Shown one piece after another: positions 1-7,310 of a DNA stretch of 45,344 bases. Within the stretch, counting starts at the first letter, position 1. Every line of letters begins with the position of its first letter. The translations under genes and the position numbers were made by a program. The notes under the pieces are model-generated. The model worked only from the letters and a program-made list of their open reading frames with translations, ran no database searches and was not told the DNA's origin. The DNA comes from Gemmatimonadetes bacterium 13_2_20CM_2_65_7 (GTDB lineage: Bacteria; Gemmatimonadota; Gemmatimonadetes; Gemmatimonadales; GWC2-71-9): assembly GCA_001915025.1 (NCBI GenBank), contig MNDR01000023.1, positions 1 to 45,344 on the forward strand, given 5' to 3'.

Positions 1-1
1 C

Positions 2-163
2 TTCGGGTTCATCACGCCCGAGAACGGCGGCAAGGACTGCTTCGTGCATCACACCGCGATTCAGGGAGAAGGATTCAAGTCGTTGGCCGAAGGCCAGCGC
101 GTGGAGTTCGAGATCGTGCAGGCCCAGAAGGGCCCGGCGGCGCAGAACGTCGTGAAGCTGTAA
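2..163 (+). CDS. Cold-shock domain protein, C-terminal part (5' end outside window)
   Basis: This is the last 53 residues of a CspA-family single-stranded nucleic-acid-binding protein, read in frame 2 to the TAA at 161-163. It begins inside RNP1 (FGFI) and contains RNP2 (DCFVHH at about residues 16-21). It ends with the usual fifth strand ([19 protein letters not shown]). The family consists of OB-fold RNA chaperones of about 67-70 residues, so only some 15 residues are missing. Its promoter and 5' leader lie outside the window. A weak hairpin follows the stop. The family call is firm, but a housekeeping or cold-induced role cannot be decided from this fragment. Confidence 0.93.
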   Translation, partial: FGFITPENGGKDCFVHHTAIQGEGFKSLAEGQRVEFEIVQAQKGPAAQNVVKL

Positions 164-187
164 CCACCCACGGCACCTGCAGCGACA

Positions 188-221
188 CGGCGCTACCCGC
201 CAGGGGGCGCCGCGTTCGTTT
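188..221 (+). terminator. Possible intrinsic terminator after the cold-shock gene
   Basis: A 6-bp stem (CGGCGC at 188-193 pairing with GCGCCG at 207-212) with a 13-nt loop is followed by the T-rich tract TTCGTTTT at 215-222. It lies between a plus-strand gene and a convergent minus-strand gene. The stem is short and the loop large, so this is a modest candidate. Confidence 0.3.
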
Positions 222-409
222 TAGGGGGGGGTCTGGTCCTCCTCGGGGTCGCCCAGCACCGGGGGGTGCTCATAGACGACCGGCGGCGTGCAGGTGCAGG
301 GGGTGCTCTGCGGCATGGCGAATTGAGCGCTGGCGCGCGGCGGCCGATACTCGACCGTCGAGGCGTCCTGAATGATTCCGCCGCAGAAGTGGCAGTGGAT
401 CTGTGACAT
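221..409 (-). CDS. Small Cys-rich (CxxC ... CxC) protein
   Basis: This 62-residue protein has CHFC near its N-terminus (C6, C9) and a CTC motif at about residues 38-40, followed by an acidic, Pro-rich tail. The Cys pairs could form a small zinc-binding knuckle, but this is inferred from spacing only. A good Shine-Dalgarno (GGGAGAG) sits about nine bases before the ATG on the minus strand, which argues that it is translated. It converges on the cold-shock gene and diverges from the response regulator. I do not recognise the family, and the small size keeps confidence moderate. Confidence 0.5.
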   Translation of the reverse strand: MSQIHCHFCGGIIQDASTVEYRPPRASAQFAMPQSTPCTCTPPVVYEHPPVLGDPEEDQTPP

Positions 410-588
410 CGTGCGTCACTCTCCCCGGGCGCCGGCGCCACCTACCATTCACCCGCGGCCCGAAAACTGCAAGGCACCCCTTGACGAATACGGGGGCTGT
501 CGTTGAGCTTGCGTTTCGTACAGCATCCCACCTGAACGCACCGCAACCGCACGCATACTCTCGGTTTGGAACGAGGGCCGTCACTACA

Positions 589-1272
589 ATGAGCAAGAGA
601 ATTCAAATCCTGGTGATCGAAGACAATCGCCTGTTGCGGGATGGTCTCGCGGCATTGCTGGACTCGCAGGGAGAATTCAAAGTCGTCGCCTCCGCCGAAG
701 GCGCCTCTGGGGCGCTACAGCGGCTCCAGGAGCACAAGCCGAACGTCGTTCTCGTGGACGCTGCGTTGGGACGCAATCGCAGCCAGCGTCTGGTGGAAAG
801 CCTCAAAGAAGCAGCGCCGCACGCCCGCTTGATCATGATGGACATGCTGCCGGAAGAAGAAGACGTGATCGACTTCATCAAACGTGGCGCCAACGGCTTC
901 ATCGCCAAGGACGCAACACTCGACGAGCTCGTGAATACCATCCGCCAGGTCGCCAACGGCGGCGACGTCGTTCCCCCCGCGCTCACCGGTACCCTGCTGT
1001 CCCACATCGCCAAACAAGCTTCCGTCCTGCGCAACACGCCGATGATGGCGTCGGTCCGCATGACGAAGCGCGAGCAGCAGATCACCGATCTCATTGCCGA
1101 AGGATTGAGCAACAAGGAAATCGCGCAGCAGCTCAACATCGCGACCTACACCGTCAAGAGCCACGTGCACAACATCCTGGAGAAGCTCGCGCTGCATAGC
1201 CGGCTGCAAATCGCCGCGCACGCGCACAAGAAGCAGCCGCCCAAAGGGGATCGCCGGAAGTTCGTCCGCTAG
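589..1272 (+). CDS. NarL/FixJ-type response regulator
   Basis: This 227-residue two-component regulator has an N-terminal receiver domain and a C-terminal LuxR-type helix-turn-helix. The receiver shows the acidic pair E11-D12, the likely phospho-acceptor D57 (VLVD) and the switch lysine K107 (FIAK). The HTH (about residues 155-212) contains LTKREQ-like MTKREQQ, SNKEIAQQL and YTVKSHVHNIL. I start at the ATG at 589, which opens the conserved ILVIEDN strand; the frame stays open upstream, but that part does not look like a receiver domain. The Thr/Ser switch position before the fourth helix appears to be D85 (IMMD). No histidine kinase is adjacent, so the signal is unknown. Confidence 0.92.
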   Translation: MSKRIQILVIEDNRLLRDGLAALLDSQGEFKVVASAEGASGALQRLQEHKPNVVLVDAALGRNRSQRLVESLKEAAPHARLIMMDMLPEEEDVIDFIKRGANGFIAKDATLDELVNTIRQVANGGDVVPPALTGTLLSHIAKQASVLRNTPMMASVRMTKREQQITDLIAEGLSNKEIAQQLNIATYTVKSHVHNILEKLALHSRLQIAAHAHKKQPPKGDRRKFVR

Positions 1273-1278
1273 ACCCAC

Positions 1279-1854
1279 TCAGTGCGAGAAATCGACTCGC
1301 GGCGTTTCGGCTGCGCCGGGGGTTTGCAATTCGAAATAGGCGCGCGGTTTCTTGCCGAGCGCTTTGGCCGTGAGCACCTGCGGGAAGCGGCGAATGTAGG
1401 CGTTGTACCGATTCACGGTTTCGTTGTAATCCTGCCGGGCGACCGCAATGCGATTCTCCGTCCCTTCGAGCTGGTCCTGCAGCGCGCGAAAGTTCTCGTT
1501 CGACTTGAGTTGCGGATAGTTCTCCGCGATCGCCAGCAACCGCCCGAGCGGCGCGTTCAGGGCCTGGTTGGCCGCGGCCATCTGTTGCAGGTCGCCGCCT
1601 TGCACCGCGCCGGCGAGCTTGGCGCGCGCCTCAGCGACCGCTATGAAGATCGTCTGCTCCTGCTTCGCGTACCCCTTCACCGTTTCCACGAGATTCGGAA
1701 TCAGGTCCGCGCGCCGCTGCAGCTGCACCTTGATCTGCGACTCAGCGGCGTTCACTTGCTCGTCGTACGTCTGGATCGTGTTGTAGCCACACCCCCAGAG
1801 CAACGAGAGCAGAACGGGCGCAACGCCAAGGGTCCGGCGAGTGTGGGCGTTCAC
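1279..1854 (-). CDS. lemA: LemA family lipoprotein
   Basis: This 191-residue protein has a lipoprotein signal peptide (hydrophobic segment at 11-20, lipobox ending LWGC with C22). The LemA four-helix domain follows, including the hallmark RRADLIPNLVETVKGYAKQE and the YPQLKSNENFRALQDQLEGTENRI region. LemA proteins are membrane-anchored helical bundles of uncertain function, often encoded next to TPM or DUF2207 proteins. That is the case here: it is the last gene of a minus-strand operon, and its ATG overlaps the TGA of the nucleotidyltransferase-like gene (ATGA, 1851-1854), which suggests translational coupling. The lipid anchor replaces the N-terminal membrane helix seen in the second LemA domain of this window (20435). 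Confidence 0.93.
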   Translation of the reverse strand: MNAHTRRTLGVAPVLLSLLWGCGYNTIQTYDEQVNAAESQIKVQLQRRADLIPNLVETVKGYAKQEQTIFIAVAEARAKLAGAVQGGDLQQMAAANQALNAPLGRLLAIAENYPQLKSNENFRALQDQLEGTENRIAVARQDYNETVNRYNAYIRRFPQVLTAKALGKKPRAYFELQTPGAAETPRVDFSH

Positions 1855-2516
1855 GAAGGGTTCCTTTCCAGGCGGTTCACGTACTCGGCCGTGCGTGTCA
1901 TCGCGTCAAGATAGGCGAGTGGCTCGGTGAGTCCATCGGTCGGGAATCCGATCAGCGCTCCAGCGTCGCGCACCAAGACTTCCGGCGCCGCAGTCGCTGG
2001 TCGTCCTGCCAGGCGCAGAACCGCTCGCAGCATCGTCAGGAATCCGGCCCAGGTCGCGCGCACCACTTCGGCCAGTCGCTTGGGTTTGCTCCACTGGGCA
2101 GCGTAGACCTGCCGCAGGTAGACCAGTTTTCCCATGAGCTCATGTTCGAGCTGCCGGCGCACATCGTTCCGATCCACACGGATGCCATGCCATGGATCCC
2201 GACCGGCAAGGACGCGATGGCCTTCACGAATGTCGTCGTACTCGATCGGAAAGGCATCGGCCGAGTCGCGCCATTCGCGCTCGGTCAGGATGATCGGCGG
2301 TGGATGGCCGGCACTGACCCACTGCCGCACCGGCGCCACGAGCGTCGCAAATAGGTCGCGGTCCGCGCGATCCACGATCAGCAGGGTGTTCATGTTGGAC
2401 GCATCGGCGCCCGATCCGTCACGCGCCGCTGAACCGTACAGCAGCAGTGATACGAGTCTGGGCCCGAGCGCGTTCGTCATTTCCTGCGCGAAGTTGTCCA
2501 GAAACATTCGTGCCAT
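1851..2516 (-). CDS. Nucleotidyltransferase-like protein with an altered active site
   Basis: This 221-residue protein has a minimal nucleotidyltransferase core at its N-terminus: LLYGSAARDG (G28-S29), then SNMNTLLIVD. In active family members the second motif is usually SDxD; here both acidic positions are Asn (N41, N43). A conserved region around TEREWRDSADAFPIEYDDIREGHRVL and a helical C-terminal half follow. It sits between a TPM gene (2-nt gap upstream) and lemA (4-nt overlap downstream), so the three are almost certainly co-transcribed. I infer a binding or regulatory role in that membrane module rather than nucleotide transfer. The ATG at 2516 was chosen because it directly follows the TPM stop. 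Confidence 0.75.
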   Translation of the reverse strand: MARMFLDNFAQEMTNALGPRLVSLLLYGSAARDGSGADASNMNTLLIVDRADRDLFATLVAPVRQWVSAGHPPPIILTEREWRDSADAFPIEYDDIREGHRVLAGRDPWHGIRVDRNDVRRQLEHELMGKLVYLRQVYAAQWSKPKRLAEVVRATWAGFLTMLRAVLRLAGRPATAAPEVLVRDAGALIGFPTDGLTEPLAYLDAMTRTAEYVNRLERNPS

Positions 2517-2518
2517 GT

Positions 2519-3316
2519 TCAGAATCTCCCGCCGGCGCCGCCGCCGGAGAAACCTCCGCCCCCACCGAACCCACCAAATCCTCCGCCGCCGCCACCGAAT
2601 CCTCCGCCTCCGAATCCACCAAAGCTCCCGCCCCCGCCCCCGCCCCCGCCCCAGCCTCTCCCACCTCGCGCAAAGAGGAGCGGGAGAAACAAGCCGCGTC
2701 CGCCACGCAGGATAAGGAACAGGATGAGCAACCCTACGATCGCGCCAACCGGGAAGCCGCGCTGCGGCGGTGATTCGGCCGGCGGCGGCATCGCGTATTG
2801 CGGATTCGACAGCGTCACGCCGAATTCGCGCGCGAACGCCTGCGCGATGAGGTCCACGCCGACCACCAGACCACGGCCATACTGTTGCTGCGCCAGAAAT
2901 GGCCGCATCGCGTCGCGAATGCGTCCCGTGGCGGCGTCGGTGAGAAATCCTTCCGCGCCGCGTCCCGTCGCGATGAAGATCTGGCCCGTGCCGGGCTTGC
3001 CTGCTTTCTGAGGGACGAGCAACACGACCACGCCAAGATTCTTGACTTGATCGCCGGCTGCCCCCTTGGGCCCGACGCCCCATTGCCGGCCGATCTGGAG
3101 CGCGACGTCGCTGGCGGGACGATCACCGATGTCGGCGAGGGTGACGACGGCGATCTCCCCCCGCGTCTTGTCCCGCACTTCCGTGATGGCCGCTTCCATG
3201 TGACGGATCGATGCAGAATCGAGCACGCCGGCGAAGTCGTTGACAAGCCCTCGTGGCGGCGGAATGGCGATCTGTGCGAGCGTGATGAAAACGGCGAGAA
3301 GCATCTGTTGAGGCAT
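2519..3316 (-). CDS. TPM-domain protein with Gly-rich tail
   Basis: This 265-residue protein has a short signal sequence (LLAVFITLAQIA). A TPM domain runs from about residue 25 to 165, with VNDFAGVLD, GEIAVVTL and the IFIATGRGAEGFLTD region. A transmembrane helix (AIVGLLILFLIL) and a long Gly/Phe-rich tail ending GGRF follow. TPM proteins are membrane-bound extracytoplasmic proteins, some with phosphatase activity or a part in photosystem II repair, and are often paired with LemA, as here. The ATG at 3316 precedes the signal peptide; the ATG at 3304 is a possible alternative because an AGAG lies ten bases before it. It is the first gene of the TPM-NT-LemA operon. Confidence 0.88.
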   Translation of the reverse strand: MPQQMLLAVFITLAQIAIPPPRGLVNDFAGVLDSASIRHMEAAITEVRDKTRGEIAVVTLADIGDRPASDVALQIGRQWGVGPKGAAGDQVKNLGVVVLLVPQKAGKPGTGQIFIATGRGAEGFLTDAATGRIRDAMRPFLAQQQYGRGLVVGVDLIAQAFAREFGVTLSNPQYAMPPPAESPPQRGFPVGAIVGLLILFLILRGGRGLFLPLLFARGGRGWGGGGGGGGSFGGFGGGGFGGGGGGFGGFGGGGGFSGGGAGGRF

Positions 3317-3402
3317 CTCTTTGGGTATCGTTCCCACGCGAGAACTGCACCCCATGAAGGCCCCAGTCAAGAAGGGGGGAATCTGAACGTGCGCACCCGT
3401 CC

Positions 3403-3594
3403 GTGACCGCGGTCGCCATTGCGTTCCTCGGTGAAATCCTCGACAACTGGCTGGGGTTTCGGTTCGCAAAGCGCTATGGCGGCTCGACCCGCTCCGGCTG
3501 GGGTGCGCTGCTCGGCCGCGCGGCCGACTCAGCAGCGAAGATCGCGCTGGGGCTGGTGCTGGTCGTCATCAGCGTGGTGATCGCGCTATCTTGA
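3403..3594 (+). CDS. DUF456-like small membrane protein, probably an internally deleted remnant
   Basis: This is a 63-residue ORF with a GTG start. It has the DUF456-type stretch GEILDNWLGFRFAKRYGGS followed by RSGWGALLG, then a C-terminal helix (KIALGLVLVVISVVIALS). Full DUF456 proteins are about 150-165 residues, with an N-terminal hairpin and two WGA(L/F)LG-like segments separated by a Gly-rich membrane segment. Here the N-terminus is absent and only one such segment remains, as if the two had recombined. The poly-G tract at 3373-3379 lies too far from the GTG to be a good ribosome site. It may be a short functional membrane protein or a decayed gene; I favour the latter. Confidence 0.5.
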   Translation: MTAVAIAFLGEILDNWLGFRFAKRYGGSTRSGWGALLGRAADSAAKIALGLVLVVISVVIALS

Positions 3595-3633
3595 GCGCGA
3601 TGACTCGCTCGCTACTCCCCTCATTAAAGCTCG

Positions 3634-4353
3634 GTGCACTTAACCCGGTGGAGTAGTTGCCTGATTGGCGTCTCATGTCTCGCGCTTGCACGGCCGCTCG
3701 AGGCGCAGAGTCACGAGATCCGCTGGTGGGAGGCGGCGGCGGCGGTCGGGACGATCGGCGTCGTGTCCCTGTTCGATCGCCACCTCGACGAGTGGTTCCA
3801 GGATCGCCGTTCGCCCAACAGCGATCGACTCGCCAAGGTTTTCCGTCACGGCGGCCAACCCGAGGTGTTTCTTACAGTCGGCGGCGGCATGTTTGCCGCC
3901 GGCGTGGCGACCGGACGGCCCAACCTGCGGAGGAGCGGAGAGCGCGTCCTGGCCTCGCTCGCCCTGGCAGGAATCACGACGCTGGCAATAAAGCGCACCG
4001 TAGGCCGTCTGCGTCCTAACGCGGCCACGGATCCTTACGTTTTCAAACCTTTCTCACACAACGACGCCTTCCCGTCTGGCCACTCGACGATGGCGTTCGC
4101 GCTGGCGGCGTCGCTTTCGGAGGAGATCCACAATCGCTGGGTCAGCGCCGTGCTCTACGCAGGGGCTGCGGGAACGGCGTGGTCACGGTTGAACGATCAT
4201 CTGCACTGGACATCGGATGTGTTGGCGGGCGCGGCGGTCGGGATTACGTCGGCGAAACTGATGGAGGGCCGGTGGCGCATCTTCGGCCTCAACCCTCCCA
4301 AGTTCCTGTTCGATCCCCACAGCGCGCGGCTCGAGTGGCACGTCGCGTTCTAA
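3634..4353 (+). CDS. PAP2-family phosphatase, exported
   Basis: This 239-residue protein starts at GTG 3634, just after an in-frame stop at 3625. An N-terminal signal peptide (cleavage near LEAQ) is followed by a type-2 phosphatidic-acid phosphatase domain. The three catalytic motifs are intact: KRTVGRLRP (about 127-135), PSGHS (about 148-152) and SRLNDHLHWTSD (about 185-196). Members dephosphorylate lipid phosphates such as undecaprenyl pyrophosphate or phosphatidate on the outer face of the membrane. The domain is only weakly hydrophobic at its start, and the C-terminal tail may face the periplasm. It ends in a 4-bp tail-to-tail overlap with the broken kinase gene. Confidence 0.9.
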   Translation: MHLTRWSSCLIGVSCLALARPLEAQSHEIRWWEAAAAVGTIGVVSLFDRHLDEWFQDRRSPNSDRLAKVFRHGGQPEVFLTVGGGMFAAGVATGRPNLRRSGERVLASLALAGITTLAIKRTVGRLRPNAATDPYVFKPFSHNDAFPSGHSTMAFALAASLSEEIHNRWVSAVLYAGAAGTAWSRLNDHLHWTSDVLAGAAVGITSAKLMEGRWRIFGLNPPKFLFDPHSARLEWHVAF

Positions 4354-4692
4354 GCGTCCACCAATTCTCCGGCCAGCGCGGCAAGCCGATTCGCTAAGTC
4401 TTCCAGCTCGCGGGCTCGCTTTTTGGTGATGCGGCCGTAGCCGGCGCGAGCCGTGAGGTACGTGAGACCCAGCCAGGCGGGGATGATTGCCACGACGGCC
4501 GGACCGACGAGATGGAATGCACCGACGCCCATGCCGATGATCGGCCCGATGCCACCGAAGACGGCCCCGATGAGTTGATTCAGGCTTTCCTGAATCGTGA
4601 TGCGTGCCACCCCGCCCCAACACGTGGCGCAGCGAATAGCGGTCGGCGAGCGCCGCTGCGAGGTCGGCAGGAATCTCCGCGGTGCTGGTCAC
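4350..4692 (-). pseudogene. Ser/Thr protein kinase remnant: N-terminus joined out of frame to C-terminal membrane tail
   Basis: From the GTG at 4692 the minus strand encodes about 30 residues that read like the start of a bacterial Ser/Thr kinase: a short helix, then DRYSLRHVLGRGG, the first strand and glycine loop. The next expected residues (MATVY...) are absent. Instead the frame shifts at about 4606 into an 86-residue reading that ends at 4350. That part has two hydrophobic segments (IGAVFGGIGPIIGMGVGAF and VVAIIPAWLGLTYL) and a basic helical tail, which looks like the C-terminal membrane tail seen in some kinases of this group. The roughly 250-residue catalytic core is gone, so no kinase can be made. 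Assembly error is the alternative explanation. Confidence 0.7.
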
Positions 4693-4701
4693 GCGGAGAA
4701 G

Positions 4702-5952
4702 TTACGCTGCTTCGGCCGCTTTGGTTACGAACGCGCGCGAGTCGTCGTACTCGCCCTCCCAGCGCGCCATGACGACCGACGCCAGGCAGTTGCCGACGAG
4801 ATTCACGCTCGTTCGCGCCATGTCCATCACGACATCGACACCCAGGAGCAGGGCGGCTGCTTCGACGGGCAGATGAAACGACGCGAGCGTCCCGGTCAGG
4901 ATCACGAACGCGGCGCGGGGCACGCCGGCGACACCTTTGCTCGTCAGCATCAGCGTCAGCATCATGAGCAGCTGCTGCCCCAAGGTCAGTGTAATACCGG
5001 CTGCTTGCGCCGCGAACACCGATGCGACGGCGAGATACAAGGTGCTGCCGTCGAGGTTGAACGAGTAACCGGTCGGGATGACGAAGGCGACGATGCGGCG
5101 CGGCACGCCGATCGCTTCCATCTGCTCCATCGCTTTCGGGAGCGCCGCTTCCGAGGACGCCGTCGAGAACGCGATCAACGCCGGCTCCTTCACTGCCCCG
5201 ATGAATCGTGCCAGCGGGATTCGCGCGAGCCGCGCAATCGGCAGCAGCACGATCAGGCCGAACAACACGAGCGCCCCGTACAGCGTCAACACGAGGACGC
5301 CGAGGTTGTGCAGGACCTTGAGACCGACATTACCGACCGTGAACGCGAGCGCCGCGGCGATGCCGAAGGGAGCGAATTTCATGACGACGCCCGTGAACTT
5401 GAACATCACTTCGGCCAGCGCCTCGCAGAAGCCGAGCATGGTGTCTTTGGGCCGGCCGCGCACCTGCGTCAGACCAATCGCGAACAGGACCGACCAGAAG
5501 ACCACCTGGAGTATCTCGTTCTGTACCGCCGCCTCGAAGAAACTCTGCGGCACGATGTGCTCGAGGACGCTCGAGAACGTCACGGCGGTCGTCGGTCCGG
5601 CGGTTTGCGTGGAGACCGCAGCGGGCAACGACACACCGACTCCGGGCTTGACGATGTTCACCGCCAGCAATCCGATGAACAGCGCGAGCGTCGTGACAAT
5701 TTCGAAGTAGATCAGCGACTTCAGGGCCAACCGACCGACGCGTTTCATGTCGTCGCCATGTCCGGCGATGCCGACAACCAGCGTCCCGAAGATGAGCGGC
5801 GCGATGATCGATTTGATCATGCGCAGGAACACCGTCGAGATCGGGCGCAGCGACATCGCAAAGGCTGGAAACAAGGCGCCCAGCGCGATGCCGAGCACCA
5901 TGGAGACGAGGATCCACTGCGTCAGGGTACGGCGGCGAAGGAAAGTCCACAT
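4702..5952 (-). CDS. Dicarboxylate/amino acid:cation symporter (DAACS family)
   Basis: This 416-residue GltP/DctA-type secondary transporter uses a sodium or proton gradient to import dicarboxylates or acidic amino acids. It shows the family signatures in order: the Ser-rich hairpin loop (AFSTASSEAALP), the GYSFNLDGSTLY motif (equivalent to NMDGT), and the substrate-binding helix DMARTSVNLVGN. Eight transmembrane helices and two re-entrant loops are expected, and the hydrophobic pattern fits. I start at the ATG at 5952 (MWTFLRRRT); an upstream in-frame ATG at 6030 would add a basic, unlikely leader. It lies 9 bp upstream of the kinase remnant on the same strand. Substrate cannot be fixed from sequence alone. 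Confidence 0.92.
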   Translation of the reverse strand: MWTFLRRRTLTQWILVSMVLGIALGALFPAFAMSLRPISTVFLRMIKSIIAPLIFGTLVVGIAGHGDDMKRVGRLALKSLIYFEIVTTLALFIGLLAVNIVKPGVGVSLPAAVSTQTAGPTTAVTFSSVLEHIVPQSFFEAAVQNEILQVVFWSVLFAIGLTQVRGRPKDTMLGFCEALAEVMFKFTGVVMKFAPFGIAAALAFTVGNVGLKVLHNLGVLVLTLYGALVLFGLIVLLPIARLARIPLARFIGAVKEPALIAFSTASSEAALPKAMEQMEAIGVPRRIVAFVIPTGYSFNLDGSTLYLAVASVFAAQAAGITLTLGQQLLMMLTLMLTSKGVAGVPRAAFVILTGTLASFHLPVEAAALLLGVDVVMDMARTSVNLVGNCLASVVMARWEGEYDDSRAFVTKAAEAA

Positions 5953-6021
5953 AGAGCGGCGTGAAGGATAACCGCCCCGAACCCGCCGGCTAGCGGCCTT
6001 CCGCACAGCGGTCCCTGCACG

Positions 6022-6033
6022 TAGCATCAACCC
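6022..6033 (+). promoter_or_regulatory. -10-like hexamer placed for leaderless transcription
   Basis: TAGCAT at 6022-6027 lies exactly 6 nt before the ATG at 6034, and no Shine-Dalgarno is visible. The same arrangement recurs at 29086, 29861, 37223 and 37150 (minus). It implies that transcription starts at or next to the start codon. Confidence 0.4.
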
Positions 6034-6342
6034 ATGAGCAGCTCTGAGATACGAGACGTTGCGGAAGAGGTAGCCGACCGGCTCCGCCGGCGCGGCATAC
6101 CCCTCGGCGGAAGCGAGCGACCGGAAGATCTGGCTGATTTGTTGGCGGCCGTGGAGAGCTTCGAAGCCGCCGTCGAAGCGCGTGGCGGCGATTTGATGGT
6201 GGACGATCTTAACGGGTCACAGCCTGACGATCCGCATTTCGTGCTGCCGCAGCGCGCACCCGATGAATCGATCCGCGATTACACCGCGCGCATCAACGAA
6301 GCAGCCGGCCGCGTACGCGACCACCCCGATATCAGCGCTTGA
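6034..6342 (+). CDS. Small acidic protein of unknown function
   Basis: This 102-residue soluble protein is rich in Glu, Asp and Arg, with a helical N-terminus (IRDVAEEVADRLRRRGIPLGG). Its middle has a repeated ED/AAVE helix pattern, and its C-terminus resembles a short helix (DYTARINEAAGRVRDH). No signal peptide, membrane segment or recognised catalytic motif is present. It diverges from the symporter gene and overlaps the pirin gene tail-to-tail by 11 bp. The codon use matches its neighbours, which supports a real gene. I do not recognise the family. Confidence 0.6.
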   Translation: MSSSEIRDVAEEVADRLRRRGIPLGGSERPEDLADLLAAVESFEAAVEARGGDLMVDDLNGSQPDDPHFVLPQRAPDESIRDYTARINEAAGRVRDHPDISA

Positions 6343-7246
6343 TGAACGTCCCGCGCCTGAGCTCGTCGTAGGCGCGCTGTAGCTCTTCCTGCGTATTCAT
6401 GACAATCGGTCCCTGCCAGGCGACCGGCTCTTCGAGTGGTTGCCCGGAGACCAGCAGAAACCGCATGCCCTGCTCGCCTGCCTGAACCGAGATTTCGTCG
6501 CCCGAGTCGAACAACACGAGCGAGCGATTCCCCGTCTGTGCGGGAGTCTCGCTGCCGGCGTCACGTCCACCCGCCGAAACCCGATCGGTGCGAACGCCCT
6601 GCGGCGCTGACGCGTCGCGGAACGAGCCGCTGCCTTCAAAGACATAGGCGAACGCGTGCCGCGACGACTCGATGGGAATCGTCTTGCGTACGCGGGGCGG
6701 TATCCAAACGTCGAGGTAGCGGGGATCCGCGGCGACGCCCTCGACCGGACCCTTCTTGCCCCAGAAGTCGCCCGCGACGATACGCACGCGCGTGCCGTCA
6801 TCGTCCACGACTTCGGGAATCTCTTGCGCGTGAATGTCCTGATAGCGCGGATCGGTCATCTTGAGTGTCCGCGGCAGATTGGCCCACAGCTGAAAGCCGT
6901 GCATGCGGCCGCGCTCGTCGCCTTTCGGCATCTCCTGGTGGAGGATGCCGCTGCCTGCGGTCATCCACTGCACGTCGCCCGCACCCATCTTGCCCCGATT
7001 GCCGAGGCTGTCGCCATGTTCGACGCTGCCGCTCAGGACGTACGTGATCGTCTCGATGCCGCGGTGCGGATGCCACGGGAATCCCGGGAGATAATCCTCA
7101 GGGTGCTCGTTGCGGAAATCGTCTAATAGAAGGAAGGGATCGAACTCGCTGGTCTTTCCGAACCCGAAAGCGCGACGCAGCCGCACCCCTGCCCCTTCGA
7201 GCGTGGGCTGCGACTGGCTGATGGACTTGACGGCGCGAAGTGACAT
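6332..7246 (-). CDS. Pirin family protein
   Basis: This 304-residue bicupin has the pirin N-terminal motif WHPHRGIETITYVLSG with metal ligands H59 and H61, followed by GILHQEMP with H103 and E105. These are the four iron-binding residues of the N-terminal cupin. The C-terminal pirin domain (about 190-290) carries an Arg/Gly/Ser-rich insert at about 225-245 that is not usual. Pirins act as quercetin 2,3-dioxygenases or as redox-sensing partners of other proteins; which applies here is unknown. A GGGAG ribosome site lies six bases before the ATG. It lies downstream of the DUF5916 gene on the same strand, after a 64-bp gap. Confidence 0.92.
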   Translation of the reverse strand: MSLRAVKSISQSQPTLEGAGVRLRRAFGFGKTSEFDPFLLLDDFRNEHPEDYLPGFPWHPHRGIETITYVLSGSVEHGDSLGNRGKMGAGDVQWMTAGSGILHQEMPKGDERGRMHGFQLWANLPRTLKMTDPRYQDIHAQEIPEVVDDDGTRVRIVAGDFWGKKGPVEGVAADPRYLDVWIPPRVRKTIPIESSRHAFAYVFEGSGSFRDASAPQGVRTDRVSAGGRDAGSETPAQTGNRSLVLFDSGDEISVQAGEQGMRFLLVSGQPLEEPVAWQGPIVMNTQEELQRAYDELRRGTFIKR

Positions 7247-7310
7247 CGTAGCTCCCGCGAGTAGAGATGGTTACGCCGGGTGTAAACCAGATGTCAGGCC
7301 GCTAGGTTCC

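Noticed and set aside
481-559. TTGACG (481) and CATACT (554) as promoter elements for the response regulator
   Set aside because: The elements are not at a usable spacing from each other, and no partner box was found for either.
2560-2665. Repetitive GCC/CCG-rich DNA (also at 22620-22697) that resembles a tandem repeat
   Set aside because: It encodes the Gly-rich tails of the TPM and DUF2207 proteins; the unit is irregular, so codon-level low complexity explains it.
3354-3386. A 10-codon ORF (MKAPVKKGGI) just before the DUF456-like gene
   Set aside because: It has no convincing ribosome site and is too short to support by sequence alone; it may only be chance.
4597-5964. A long plus-strand open frame opposite the symporter gene, rich in Arg, His, Asp and Glu
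   Set aside because: It mirrors the symporter on the other strand, has the skewed composition of a GC-rich shadow frame and no recognisable domain, while the minus strand encodes clear DAACS motifs.
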